Assembly: GCA_021780315.1 (NCBI GenBank)
Contig: JAJXYY010000007.1
Coordinates: 54,667-118,666 of the forward strand
DNA length: 64,000 nt
Direction: 5' to 3'
Source of the DNA: Acidobacteriota bacterium
GTDB taxonomy: Bacteria; Acidobacteriota; Terriglobia; Terriglobales; Acidobacteriaceae
How positions within the stretch are numbered: position 1 is the first letter of the stretch; each line of letters opens with the position of its first letter. The notes under the pieces are model-generated. The model made no database searches. It saw nothing but the letters and a program-made list of their open reading frames with translations, and was not told the DNA's origin. Made by a program: the position numbers and the translations under genes. Below are positions 37,885 to 46,524 of this stretch, piece after piece.

Positions 37885-37913
37885 AATGGGGGCGGAAAGT
37901 AAACGCGTACAGT

Positions 37914-37943
37914 CTATCGCGATAGCCATGTAAAGCTTTACAT
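37914..37943. promoter_or_regulatory. LacI-type operator, copy C, with adjacent second palindrome (lacI-GH36 | GH5-like)
   Basis: ATGTAAAGCTTTACAT at 37928-37943 is a perfect 16-base palindrome. Two bases away, CTATCGCGATAG (37914-37925) is a perfect 12-base palindrome of another sequence. Both lie in the 131-base gap between lacI and the GH5-like gene. Confidence 0.75.
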
Positions 37944-38015
37944 AAATTTCATGTATCGTGGTGCCCGCACAGTTTTTTATCCAGCCCCCGGTGGCTATCA
38001 TCCACGAGGAATCCC

Positions 38016-39167
38016 ATGCGACTGCGTTACGCTCTCATCTGCACTCTGTTCACTACCCAACTCGCCCTCGCCGCCCCTCCCGCTCCCGTCGCTCCCGCCC
38101 GCTGGTCCGAGGCCAAAGCCAACGCCTGGTACGCCCAGCAGCCCTGGCTCGTCGGCGCCAACTTCATCCCCTCCGACGCCATCAACCAGCTCGAAATGTT
38201 TCAGGCAGCTACCTTCAACCCCGCCCTGAACGACAAAGAGCTTGGCATGGCCGAGAGCATCGGCATGAACACCATGCGCGTCTTCCTCCAGGACCAACTC
38301 TGGACCCAGGACCCCGAAGGCTTCAAACAGCGCCTCGATGCCTTCCTCGCCATCGCCGCCAAACACCACATCCGCCCCCTGCTCGTCCTCTTCGACTCCT
38401 GCTGGGAGCCCAACCCCCACCTCGGCCCCCAGCACCCACCCATCCCCGGCATCCACAACTCCGGCTGGGTCCAGAGCCCCGGAGCCAAAGAGCTCTCCGA
38501 CCCCTCCTACGAACCCAAACTCGAGGCCTACGTCAAAGGCGTCGTCGGAGCCTTCGCCAACGACGACCGCATCCTCGGCTGGGATATCTGGAACGAGCCC
38601 GACAACGGCAACGACTCCTCCACCAACGGCGAGGCTCCCCACAAAAACCAACTCGTCGCCGCCCTCCTCCCCAAGGCCTTCGCCTGGGCCCGCTCCGTCC
38701 ACCCCACCCAGCCCCTCACCAGCGGCGTCTGGTCCGGCAACTGGAGCGACCCCGCCCAGGAACGCCCCGTCACCAAAATCCAGCTCGCCGAGTCCGACAT
38801 CATCACCTTCCACAACTACGGCTGGCCCGAGGAGTTCGAAGCCCGCATCCAGGAACTCCAGCCCTACCACCGCCCCATCATCTGCACCGAGTACATGGCC
38901 CGCGGAGCCGGCAGCACCTTCGACAACAGCCTCCCCATCGCCAAAAAATACAACGTAGGCGCCATCAACTGGGGCCTCGTCGCCGGCAAAACCCAGACCT
39001 ACCTCCCCTGGGACTCCTGGCAGAAACCCTACGTCCTCTCCCAGCCAACCGTCTGGTTCCACGAGGTCTTCCGCCAGAACGACACCCCCTACCGCCAGCA
39101 CGAAGTCGACCTCATCCGCCAACTCACCGGCCGCGGAACACCCTCACCAACCCCCGCCGGCCAGTAA
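38016..39167 (+). CDS. Exported GH5-like (clan GH-A) glycoside hydrolase
   Basis: A 383-residue TIM-barrel hydrolase with a signal peptide (about 1-20, LFTTQLALAA). Clan GH-A residues are clear: WLVGANFIPSDA at strand 1, GMNTMRVFLQDQLW, the acid/base Glu194 in WDIWNEPD, and the nucleophile Glu292 in ICTEYMARG. Relatives are often labelled cellulase-family or 1,4-beta-xylanase, but the family label does not fix the substrate. GAGGAA precedes ATG 38016. It is divergent from lacI and shares operator copy C. The coding strand is unusually C-rich compared with neighbours, as seen by eye. Confidence 0.8.
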   Translation: MRLRYALICTLFTTQLALAAPPAPVAPARWSEAKANAWYAQQPWLVGANFIPSDAINQLEMFQAATFNPALNDKELGMAESIGMNTMRVFLQDQLWTQDPEGFKQRLDAFLAIAAKHHIRPLLVLFDSCWEPNPHLGPQHPPIPGIHNSGWVQSPGAKELSDPSYEPKLEAYVKGVVGAFANDDRILGWDIWNEPDNGNDSSTNGEAPHKNQLVAALLPKAFAWARSVHPTQPLTSGVWSGNWSDPAQERPVTKIQLAESDIITFHNYGWPEEFEARIQELQPYHRPIICTEYMARGAGSTFDNSLPIAKKYNVGAINWGLVAGKTQTYLPWDSWQKPYVLSQPTVWFHEVFRQNDTPYRQHEVDLIRQLTGRGTPSPTPAGQ

Positions 39168-39208
39168 CGAACACAACCTGCTCCTCGTCGAATATTGTCA
39201 TCCTCCCC

Positions 39209-39246
39209 CACTTTGGGTGCCCCATGTCTCGCTTCTGAGACATGGG
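39209..39246. repeat. Dispersed palindromic repeat, copy 1
   Basis: A 38-base unit shared with 42618-42655 with one mismatch (T at 39213). It contains an inverted repeat, CCCATGTCTC and GAGACATGGG, around loop GCTTCT, preceded by a small CCCA/TGGG hairpin. It sits between two convergent genes and may also act as a transcription stop. Confidence 0.75.
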
Positions 39247-39327
39247 GTTTCTGTCCTACTCCCCAACGTCGAGTCCGGTCAGCCGGGTGGCCCATATCTT
39301 GCAAGGCAACCTGCCCACCCGATGCCA

Positions 39328-40815
39328 TCACCGTGGAAGCGTATCGGCACGAGGATAGTACGCCACCAGCAACGCTCCCTCGTCCGGGTCCAGGCGAGTG
39401 GCCTCATAATCAAATCCGTATTCATCCGTGACAATCGTGCTTTCAAAGTAAAGATTCACCTCGTCGGCTGCATCGACCAGGCCGAGATAAAGACTCGTAT
39501 CTGGTGAAATCATCAACACGCCATGCCGACTTCTCGGTTCCATGTGGAGGCACACCTCATGCTGGCCCGTCGCAATCGGCTGCGAATACCAAGAACTGCT
39601 CCGCAAAGAGGCCACCCACCGACCGTCCAGTCCCGCGTTCACCGCGTTGTACCGATGCAGCCGCTTGGTGTCCGACCGCAACAGAAAGAATATCCGCGGT
39701 GCCGCTGGCGTTCCCATCTCCGGGTCCATCGTCGGTGCCGTTGCCGTGCTGCCTGCTGCTGGTAATCCGCACCCACGAAGCTCATCCGGCGAAGCATAAT
39801 CGTTCCGCCGGGTCCACCGCTTCAGCGCCTTCGCGTCTGGCGTATCCGACTTCGGCATAGCCGCAATTCGGCGCAGCCACACCGTCGCAGCGCTACGCTC
39901 CACCGGCTGCAGCGTGCTTGTGTCCACAAAGTAAGTCTTGCCCGCAACCACATCCAGTTGGCCCACATGTAACGTCGGCTTCATGCCCAGAAAAAGCTTC
40001 AAGGCAGTGCAAAACCGATGCACTCCAGGTTCCATCTGCGTGGCGATGTACGACCTCTGCTGTGTCTCGCCTATCCATCTCCTATCGACAGCAACCTGTA
40101 TCGGGCCTCCTTGCCCGCCAAACTGCGGAATACCCCAAAAGAAATACACCAGCGCCTTACCCGCCTCCGCAGGCCCCGGCAGCTTCGGCGGCGGCACCGG
40201 ACCACTTGGCATCTGGTTAGGGTCGGCACCGCACGCCGCCTGCACCTCCGCCGTCTTCCACAACTTTGGTATTCCCGACGACGGCAGTGCCTGGACATAC
40301 ATCGCCCCGTCGTCCGCGCTGATCGCCCGCAGCGTAAACACTCCCGCAATCCTGACTGTCTGGTTGTAGAAGAAGTTCGACTGCCCCGCCACCGCATCCA
40401 CACGCGCCAGCAGCACCGCATGCTTGGCGTGCGGCAAGGCTCCCCTCACCTTGGCGGCCACACACAGATGATGGACCCCCGGCGTCACATCCACATAACT
40501 GTATCCATACACCTTCTGGTGATTCACGCCGAACCACTGTCCATCCATCCCCAGTCGCACCGGCTCTCCAAGTGAGCCAAACAAGCCGCGCGTCTCGGTG
40601 ATCACATACACCCGCGCCATCCCCGGCTTCAGCGCAGCCTCCGCGTCGTGGCTGCCTGCCGAGGTCTGCATGCCACTCGCCCCCTCCGCACCGCACGCCG
40701 CCTGCACCATCGGCAAGCTGTAAGGATCAACTACCGGCGTCTGTCCCGCCAGCCCGATCCCACCACCAAGCACGAGCAACGGCACCCCAGCCATCCGCAA
40801 CATCATTCGGCTCAT
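39328..40815 (-). CDS. Secreted protein with three DUF2846-like repeats
   Basis: A 495-residue exported protein of unknown function. After a signal peptide (about 1-27, VPLLVLGGGIGLAGQ) it shows three related beta-rich units of about 130-150 residues. Each has a pattern of a valine-rich strand, a WxG or RWV turn (GQWFGVNH, RRWIGETQ, GRWVASLR), then PGVHHLC, PGVHRFC and GQHEVCL, and a late lipid-or-redox-unclear strand pair. Units are introduced by cysteine motifs QAACGAE, QAACGAD and LRGCGLP. The domain resembles DUF2846, found in lipoproteins of unknown role. ATG 40815 is supported by AAGGTG six bases upstream. Confidence 0.65.
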   Translation of the reverse strand: MSRMMLRMAGVPLLVLGGGIGLAGQTPVVDPYSLPMVQAACGAEGASGMQTSAGSHDAEAALKPGMARVYVITETRGLFGSLGEPVRLGMDGQWFGVNHQKVYGYSYVDVTPGVHHLCVAAKVRGALPHAKHAVLLARVDAVAGQSNFFYNQTVRIAGVFTLRAISADDGAMYVQALPSSGIPKLWKTAEVQAACGADPNQMPSGPVPPPKLPGPAEAGKALVYFFWGIPQFGGQGGPIQVAVDRRWIGETQQRSYIATQMEPGVHRFCTALKLFLGMKPTLHVGQLDVVAGKTYFVDTSTLQPVERSAATVWLRRIAAMPKSDTPDAKALKRWTRRNDYASPDELRGCGLPAAGSTATAPTMDPEMGTPAAPRIFFLLRSDTKRLHRYNAVNAGLDGRWVASLRSSSWYSQPIATGQHEVCLHMEPRSRHGVLMISPDTSLYLGLVDAADEVNLYFESTIVTDEYGFDYEATRLDPDEGALLVAYYPRADTLPR

Positions 40816-41046
40816 CCGCTCACCTTCAGCACACCTCCTTGGACGATTCTCCGCTGTGAAGGCCACCTCACGACCCTTACCCATTCTCAACAGCCTGCCT
40901 CGAAACAGGTGTATTCGATTCCTCGCGACAGAGATTGGGGCGGAAACTTCAGGCAGTAAAGGTGATCGAGGAGATCGAGGCATGGCGTGCCGAGTACGCA
41001 ACGAAGAGGAACCCCTGTCTCGAAGGCGAAACCCGACTTCCAACGC

Positions 41047-42513
41047 TCAATGCCGATCAGGAGCGCCACCGCGAAGCTGTACCGACGGCGTAGTTATAAA
41101 GGTACCGCTCACAAGGTAGACGCCTGCTCCTTGTTGGCTCCCTTGTGTGCTCGCGGTCAGCACCGCCAGACCGTTGCTACCCCAGCGAATCAGCTTGACC
41201 GGCATTCCGGTTACGCTCGGGATATCCACCGAACCCAGCAGCGCATTCGTTCGCACATCAAAGGCTTCCAGCGTCATCTGCTGGCTCGGAGCATTCACAG
41301 GAGTCGTTAAAACCCAGACCATGCCCAGAGTGTCGTCCACAGTCAGCACCGTACTCTGGCCCGAGAATATACCCCCTGCCACAACATTCAGTGGCAGATG
41401 TGTGCCGATCGTGTTGTTCGATGGATCGAAGATATTTCCCTCGTAGCCATACACGTCGCCGCTCACTGCGGAATACTGTATAGCCCCCATCATCAGCGGT
41501 TGTGAGGATGAAGTCAGTTGCACCCCACTCGAACTGACCCCGAGGACCAGTACCGGATAAGTCGCGCTTTGCGGGTATGCACCGTAGATAGCACTGCCGT
41601 TTGGGTTCCACGCCAGCGACGAAAGCGGCTCCGGATAGCCCGTTGGGCCAGACGACGCCGTCGGGCGCTGCGTCGGCCCATCGTAAACTGCAACGCTCCC
41701 TGCCTGGCTCACCGATGAGGAACGTGACACCGCAATCGTCGCCGGACTTCCCGGAGCCGCCTCAAGATCCAGTGCAGAGTAGGGCAGCCCCGACGGGCTT
41801 GACCCCAGAGGAATCGTGATATCCGGTGCGAGAGTCGGCAGAGAGAATCGCTGCACCGAACCATTTTTGTCTATCCCGGCAAACAGCCATGAGTCATCCG
41901 ATGAGACCGCCAGATGATTGGCACCCGGCCCCGCGCTCACCGACGTGCCCAACTGTCCCGTCATGGGATTGAGCGCTGTGATCGTATTGGGATTCGTCGG
42001 GTTTGTCCCTGCGACAGAAAGATAAATCTGCCCCGACATTGCGTCCCACACCATGTCGTTTGCCTGAACCGCAACGGTTGATACCGTAATGCCTGCGGTT
42101 CCGGGCTGTGGCGCGGGATTGATGGTCAGATTGGCCCCAAAGTTCAGGGCGTTTGGGACCGGCGTTTGTACGACCAGCGTTGCTGCTGTAGGAGCATTAC
42201 TTACGCTGATCAACTGACTCGGTACGGTCGCCGTCATCTGCGTCGGCGAGATGTACGTCGAAGCCAGTGCCGTGAAGTCCCACTCTACCGTGTCTCCCTG
42301 GGCGAAGTTGGTGCCGGTAACGGTCACGGTAAAGCTCGGTCCCCCTGCCACCACACTGGCGGGGCTCACGCTGGTTACGTCCGGTTGGCCGTTCGCGGGT
42401 TGCGGGCCCACGCCAGTGTTCCCCCCCAAAGTCCCGGTAAAGGCCGAATGTCCACACCCGGCCAACGTTGAAACCAGCAAGCCGACCGCAACCCCCGAAA
42501 AAATAGCCCGCAT
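41047..42513 (-). CDS. Lipoprotein with IPT/TIG domain and beta-propeller-like region
   Basis: A 488-residue predicted lipoprotein: signal peptide with lipobox LAGC at 18-21, so it is membrane anchored. An IPT/TIG immunoglobulin-like domain spans about 45-130 (DVTSVSPASVVAGGPSFTVT, TVEWDFTAL). The remainder contains repeated short strand motifs like those of YncE/NHL-type propellers (GQIYLSVAGTNP, NHLAVSSDDSWLFAGID, GSIDIP-type turns). Exact function is unknown; surface binding is plausible. GGGGAG five bases before ATG 42513 fixes the start. Downstream of GH38 on the same strand but separated from it by a terminator-like hairpin and a repeat. Confidence 0.75.
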   Translation of the reverse strand: MRAIFSGVAVGLLVSTLAGCGHSAFTGTLGGNTGVGPQPANGQPDVTSVSPASVVAGGPSFTVTVTGTNFAQGDTVEWDFTALASTYISPTQMTATVPSQLISVSNAPTAATLVVQTPVPNALNFGANLTINPAPQPGTAGITVSTVAVQANDMVWDAMSGQIYLSVAGTNPTNPNTITALNPMTGQLGTSVSAGPGANHLAVSSDDSWLFAGIDKNGSVQRFSLPTLAPDITIPLGSSPSGLPYSALDLEAAPGSPATIAVSRSSSVSQAGSVAVYDGPTQRPTASSGPTGYPEPLSSLAWNPNGSAIYGAYPQSATYPVLVLGVSSSGVQLTSSSQPLMMGAIQYSAVSGDVYGYEGNIFDPSNNTIGTHLPLNVVAGGIFSGQSTVLTVDDTLGMVWVLTTPVNAPSQQMTLEAFDVRTNALLGSVDIPSVTGMPVKLIRWGSNGLAVLTASTQGSQQGAGVYLVSGTFITTPSVQLRGGAPDRH

Positions 42514-42617
42514 ACAACTCCCCTGCGCTCAATAACTCCGGAGCTTAGGGCCGGACGTGAAGCGCGACAAGGTATTATAGCACTGGAGCTTATGGCCTGC
42601 AACTTGACCCCCGCCCA

Positions 42618-42655
42618 CACTCTGGGTGCCCCATGTCTCGCTTCTGAGACATGGG
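42618..42655. repeat. Dispersed palindromic repeat, copy 2
   Basis: Second copy of the 38-base unit at 39209-39246, same orientation, C at 42622 instead of T. Stem 42630-42639 with 42646-42655. Confidence 0.75.
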
Positions 42656-42770
42656 TTCCAAGCCATCCATACCGCTGTCAACCCCACCCCACCCTCAACC
42701 CAAACAAAACAAACCACATCCCCCTGAACAACCAATTCCCCCCAACCCGCTATACTTAAACCAGCAAACC

Positions 42771-42803
42771 AAAAGTCCCCCAGCCAACAGGCCGGGGGGC
42801 TTT
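42771..42803 (-). terminator. Terminator-like hairpin downstream of GH38
   Basis: AAAG and CCCCC (42772-42781) pair with GGGGG and CTTT (42795-42803). On the minus strand it is followed by a short T-run (TTTT). It lies about 160 bases past the GH38 stop. Confidence 0.5.
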
Positions 42804-42965
42804 CGCACTTAACCCCAACAGATACAAGACTTTACAAATAACACGTTTAGAATCAAGACTTTGCCACGCAAGTCCAGACCTAAACCCAATCGAATGAAGA
42901 CTTTGACGCAAATAGCCGGGGGAGGGGGGATAGCCGATCTCCCCCATCCCTCAGTGGCCACCCAT

Positions 42966-45900
42966 CTACTTCGAGGAAGCCACCGCCGCATCATGCGCAT
43001 AATCCACCCGCACCGAAAGAATCTCGTACGGATGGATCGCCACACTCACCGTATTGCCAACCACCGGCAGAGCAGCGCCCAGCGGCTTCTCCATCAGGTT
43101 CGTCTCCGTCGCAGCCGTCGCTCCCGGCGGAACCGTAAACTTCACCGTCGACTCCTTCCCGGCCCACTCGAACACTCGCAGAATCAGGCCATTGTCGTCC
43201 TCGGCCTTCTTCACCGCGGTCAGCACCACGTTCTCCGGAGCCACCGATAGGTACGAGTGCTCCAGCGGCAGGCTGCCCGTATGGGCCTGCACCTGCATCC
43301 CCTGCAGCCCGTAGTTGTACTCGTAGCCCGCCCGCTCCGTCAGCGCCTGCTTCCACGTCCCTGCATGCGGATACAGCGCATAGCGGAAGTGCTGGTGCCC
43401 CCGGTCCGCCTCCGGATCGGGCCAAGTCGGCGAGCGCAGCATCGTCAACCGCAACACGTTACCCGCGGCGTCGTACGCATACTTGGCCTCGTTCAACAGG
43501 CTGAAGCCGTGCTGCCCATCGCCCAGGTCCGCCCACCGCATCGCCGGAACTTCAAACTTCGCCTGCTCCCAGCTATTGGTCCGCAGCGTAGTCCGGTCGA
43601 TCGTGCCATACGGAATCTCGTACGTCGCCATCGGCCCGCTCGCTGCCAGCGGAAACGCTGCCTTCAGCAGCACATGCGTCTCATGCCAGTCGATGTCGTT
43701 CACCACATCCACCATCTTTGCGCCGGCATCCAACTGGATATCCTGCACAAACCTGGAGCTCTGCCACGTCCGGCTCACCCGGATCACCGCCCGCATCGGC
43801 GTATTCTCCACCAGCTTCACGGAGTCGACCTCCGCGATCGGCGTCATGTGGTTCAGCGTCCCCGGATCGATGTTCCACGCATCGTAGTCCTTCGGCGTGT
43901 CCTTGAAGGTCTGCAACTGGTTCCCGCAAGCCCCCTTCGCCAGACTCTCGAAGTTAGCCTGCTTGTCGAACAGACTGGTAATGCAGCCCGTCGCCGGATC
44001 TACCACCACCCGCAGCGCAGCGTTCTCCATCGTCAAGCCGCTGGCCGACTTGTCACTCGCCTTCAGATCGCTGGCAAACGGCTTGGCTGCAGCCACCACA
44101 TGCAGCACCTCGTAGCCCAGCGAAGGCACATCCTTCGCCTCCACCAGCAGCGTGTAGCGATTCGTCTTCGCATCCCGCGAAACCACCGACGAAGGCACCA
44201 CCCGGTCATGCCCATCCAGCACCGACACCCCATTCGCCGATGCCCCCGGCATCTGCACCTCCACCGTCGCCACCCCGGTGCGCGGCCACGCCAGCGGGTT
44301 GAAGATCATCACCGGCACATCGCCGGCGGCCTTCGTATTCACCCCCGCCGCCAGCGTGCCCAGCGCAGTCGACGCAATCTCATCGGTCTCCAGCCGCACC
44401 ATGTCGTAGTCCTGCTGCGCTTCCTTGTAGATCACGCCGATACCCGACCCCGCCGCCAGATCGTGGAAGCCATTGAACGTAATCTTCTTCCACGCATCCG
44501 TGAACTGCGCATTCGGATAGCTGCTGCCGCCCAGCCACGCCAGCGACGCATACTTCTCCGCATTCAACGTGCCCTCTTCGCTCTCGCGCATATTGCGCTT
44601 GTGCTGGGCCTGCGTCGTCATCACGCCGCGGTGATACTCAAAGTACATCTCATCCTTCCACGTCGGAATCGCAATCTTCCCTGCCTCCGGCGTCGGGAAC
44701 TTGTACCCCTTCGCAATGGACTCATAGTTCCACTCCGGCGAGCTGCTCGACACACTCTGCTCCGCCTTGGTAAAGAACGGCTGCGCCAGCCCGTACTGCA
44801 TCTTCGGCATAATCTTGTCCGGCTGCGACCAGTGATCGCCCTCGTCCAGAATCGCCCGCGTCGGCCCACCGCCATGGTCGCCAATACCGTACAGATCCAT
44901 CATCTCTTCCATCCCCGGTGCCCGCTCACGCGCCGTCACCAGATCCGCGGATAAACGCACCGGATTCAGGTTGCCGTTCGCATAGTCGTGCGGAAAGTAC
45001 GTCAGCACCTTGCTGCCATCCGGCGACTCCCACCAGAACAGCTTGAACGGCAACTGGTTCGTATCGTTCCACGTCATCTTCTGCGTCACAAAGTAGTCCA
45101 CGCCGCTGCGCTTGTAGATCTGTGGCAACTGCCAGTTGTACCCAAACGAGTCAGGATTCCACCCAATCCGCACATCCACGCCATACTGCTGCTGGAAGAA
45201 CCGCTTACCCAGCAACAGCGACCGCACCTGCGATTCGCCGTCCGGCATATTCAGGTCCGGCTCCACCCACATCCCGCCAACCACCTCCCACCGGCCCTCC
45301 TTGATCCGCCGCTTGATCTCCTCATTCATCGCCGGATACTTCTCCGCAATCCACGCGTTGTACTGCGCGGCAGATTGCGTATACGTGTAGTTCGGATACT
45401 CGTTCATCAACTGCAGCGCCGTCCCAAACGTACGCTTCACCACGTCGACCGTCTCGGTCCAGGGCCACAACCACGCCGCGTCAATATGCGAGTTGCCCGT
45501 CATGTGGATCGTCGCTTGTTGCAGCAGCGGCTTCAACGGCTCCAGCATCTGAGTCGCCTGCACCAGCGAGGCATCGAACTTCTTCTGCTCGTCTGCGTCC
45601 AGCGCTTTCAGGTCCACTGCAGCAATCGCTTTCTCCAGCGTCGCCATATCGGCAGAGGTGTTCTTCGAGAGCGAAGGAATCAACAGGGTCGACGAGAGAA
45701 ACTCCTGCCGCAGATCAACTGGATTCGGCCGTCCAGGTGCAAAGTCGATCTTCAGCGTAGCTCCGGCAAACGTCTTCGTGTCCACCGTGTGTAGCAGCTT
45801 TACCGCGACCAGAATCTTGTCGCCCGGCTTGGCCTGATCGAACAGTACGATCGGCTCCAGGTCGTCGCCCAGCGCCACCCGCCGGCTGTTGAAGTAGATA

Positions 45901-46325
45901 ATCTGCGGCATGGGACCGTTTGCATTGGCGCGAAACTGAAACCAGATCCGTGCCCCTGTCAGATCGTACCCATGCAATGTCTTCGGTACTTCTATGCTGC
46001 GCCGGTACCACGCCGCCTCGGTTGAGGCGTGGCTGCGCGGGCCTACCTCTGTCCAGCCGGAGTCGTCCAGATCTACAGCCTCCCCGTGCGCCAGATCGCC
46101 CGCATGGTAGCGCCACTGCTCCGCCGGTAGACTGTCGAAACTCGACAGCCGCTCAATCACCTGCTGATCCTGCGCCGGCAGCGTCGCCGTAATCTGGGAA
46201 ACCTCTTTGGCAGACTGCGCCTGGGCAGGATTGCCTCGCAGCGCCAGCGGAGCGAACAGAACCAGCGAGGCCAGCACAACGTTGCCACAGCGACGGGGGG
46301 TGGAAAGACCGAATCGAATGCTCAA
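42966..46325 (-). CDS. Exported GH38 alpha-mannosidase
   Basis: A 1119-residue retaining, metal-dependent alpha-mannosidase. The signal peptide is about 1-37 (ending NPAQAQ). A beta-sandwich N-domain of about 220 residues precedes the GH38 barrel with zinc ligands His280 and Asp282 in GNSHIDAAWLWPW and the nucleophile Asp392 in WNPDSFGYNWQLPQI; a further zinc-site His is in NGFHDLAAGSG. The middle helical domain and C-terminal beta domains are complete. The start is TTG 46325 with GAGGAG six bases upstream. It is divergent from the ATP-pyrophosphatase gene. It could act on mannose-containing glycans; the export signal points to environmental substrates. Confidence 0.92.
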   Translation of the reverse strand: MSIRFGLSTPRRCGNVVLASLVLFAPLALRGNPAQAQSAKEVSQITATLPAQDQQVIERLSSFDSLPAEQWRYHAGDLAHGEAVDLDDSGWTEVGPRSHASTEAAWYRRSIEVPKTLHGYDLTGARIWFQFRANANGPMPQIIYFNSRRVALGDDLEPIVLFDQAKPGDKILVAVKLLHTVDTKTFAGATLKIDFAPGRPNPVDLRQEFLSSTLLIPSLSKNTSADMATLEKAIAAVDLKALDADEQKKFDASLVQATQMLEPLKPLLQQATIHMTGNSHIDAAWLWPWTETVDVVKRTFGTALQLMNEYPNYTYTQSAAQYNAWIAEKYPAMNEEIKRRIKEGRWEVVGGMWVEPDLNMPDGESQVRSLLLGKRFFQQQYGVDVRIGWNPDSFGYNWQLPQIYKRSGVDYFVTQKMTWNDTNQLPFKLFWWESPDGSKVLTYFPHDYANGNLNPVRLSADLVTARERAPGMEEMMDLYGIGDHGGGPTRAILDEGDHWSQPDKIMPKMQYGLAQPFFTKAEQSVSSSSPEWNYESIAKGYKFPTPEAGKIAIPTWKDEMYFEYHRGVMTTQAQHKRNMRESEEGTLNAEKYASLAWLGGSSYPNAQFTDAWKKITFNGFHDLAAGSGIGVIYKEAQQDYDMVRLETDEIASTALGTLAAGVNTKAAGDVPVMIFNPLAWPRTGVATVEVQMPGASANGVSVLDGHDRVVPSSVVSRDAKTNRYTLLVEAKDVPSLGYEVLHVVAAAKPFASDLKASDKSASGLTMENAALRVVVDPATGCITSLFDKQANFESLAKGACGNQLQTFKDTPKDYDAWNIDPGTLNHMTPIAEVDSVKLVENTPMRAVIRVSRTWQSSRFVQDIQLDAGAKMVDVVNDIDWHETHVLLKAAFPLAASGPMATYEIPYGTIDRTTLRTNSWEQAKFEVPAMRWADLGDGQHGFSLLNEAKYAYDAAGNVLRLTMLRSPTWPDPEADRGHQHFRYALYPHAGTWKQALTERAGYEYNYGLQGMQVQAHTGSLPLEHSYLSVAPENVVLTAVKKAEDDNGLILRVFEWAGKESTVKFTVPPGATAATETNLMEKPLGAALPVVGNTVSVAIHPYEILSVRVDYAHDAAVASSK

Positions 46326-46524
46326 GTCAAACTCCTCTTAAGAAACTACAAGGGTGATGTCGCCGCAACCGACCGCAGCGGAAATTCAAAGTATGAGGAG
46401 TCTAACCCGTCACGCTGCCTCTCGAATAGCCATCGGCGCGTTGCCACCCTGACCATGCCCCTACCAATAACTTCTCAGCAGCCAACCCCGCATCGCCTTC
46501 CGCTTTGCGATACGCTCGAAGTCT

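Larger units (their letters stand above)
42514..42965. other. Non-coding stretch between lipoprotein and GH38 genes
   Basis: No gene is supported. It holds repeat copy 2 (42618-42655), a C-rich stretch (42670-42760) and a terminator-like hairpin (42771-42803). The remainder (about 42804-42965) shows nothing recognisable apart from a G-rich run near 42918-42930. Confidence 0.6.

Noticed and set aside
38016..39167. C-rich coding strand of the GH5-like gene as a sign of horizontal transfer
   Set aside because: The trend continues in many genes to the right (about 47-55 kb), so it fits strand and codon bias without needing transfer.
43257..44954. A 565-codon plus-strand open frame inside GH38
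   Set aside because: Arg/His-rich sequence without domains; GH38 motifs on the other strand are unambiguous.
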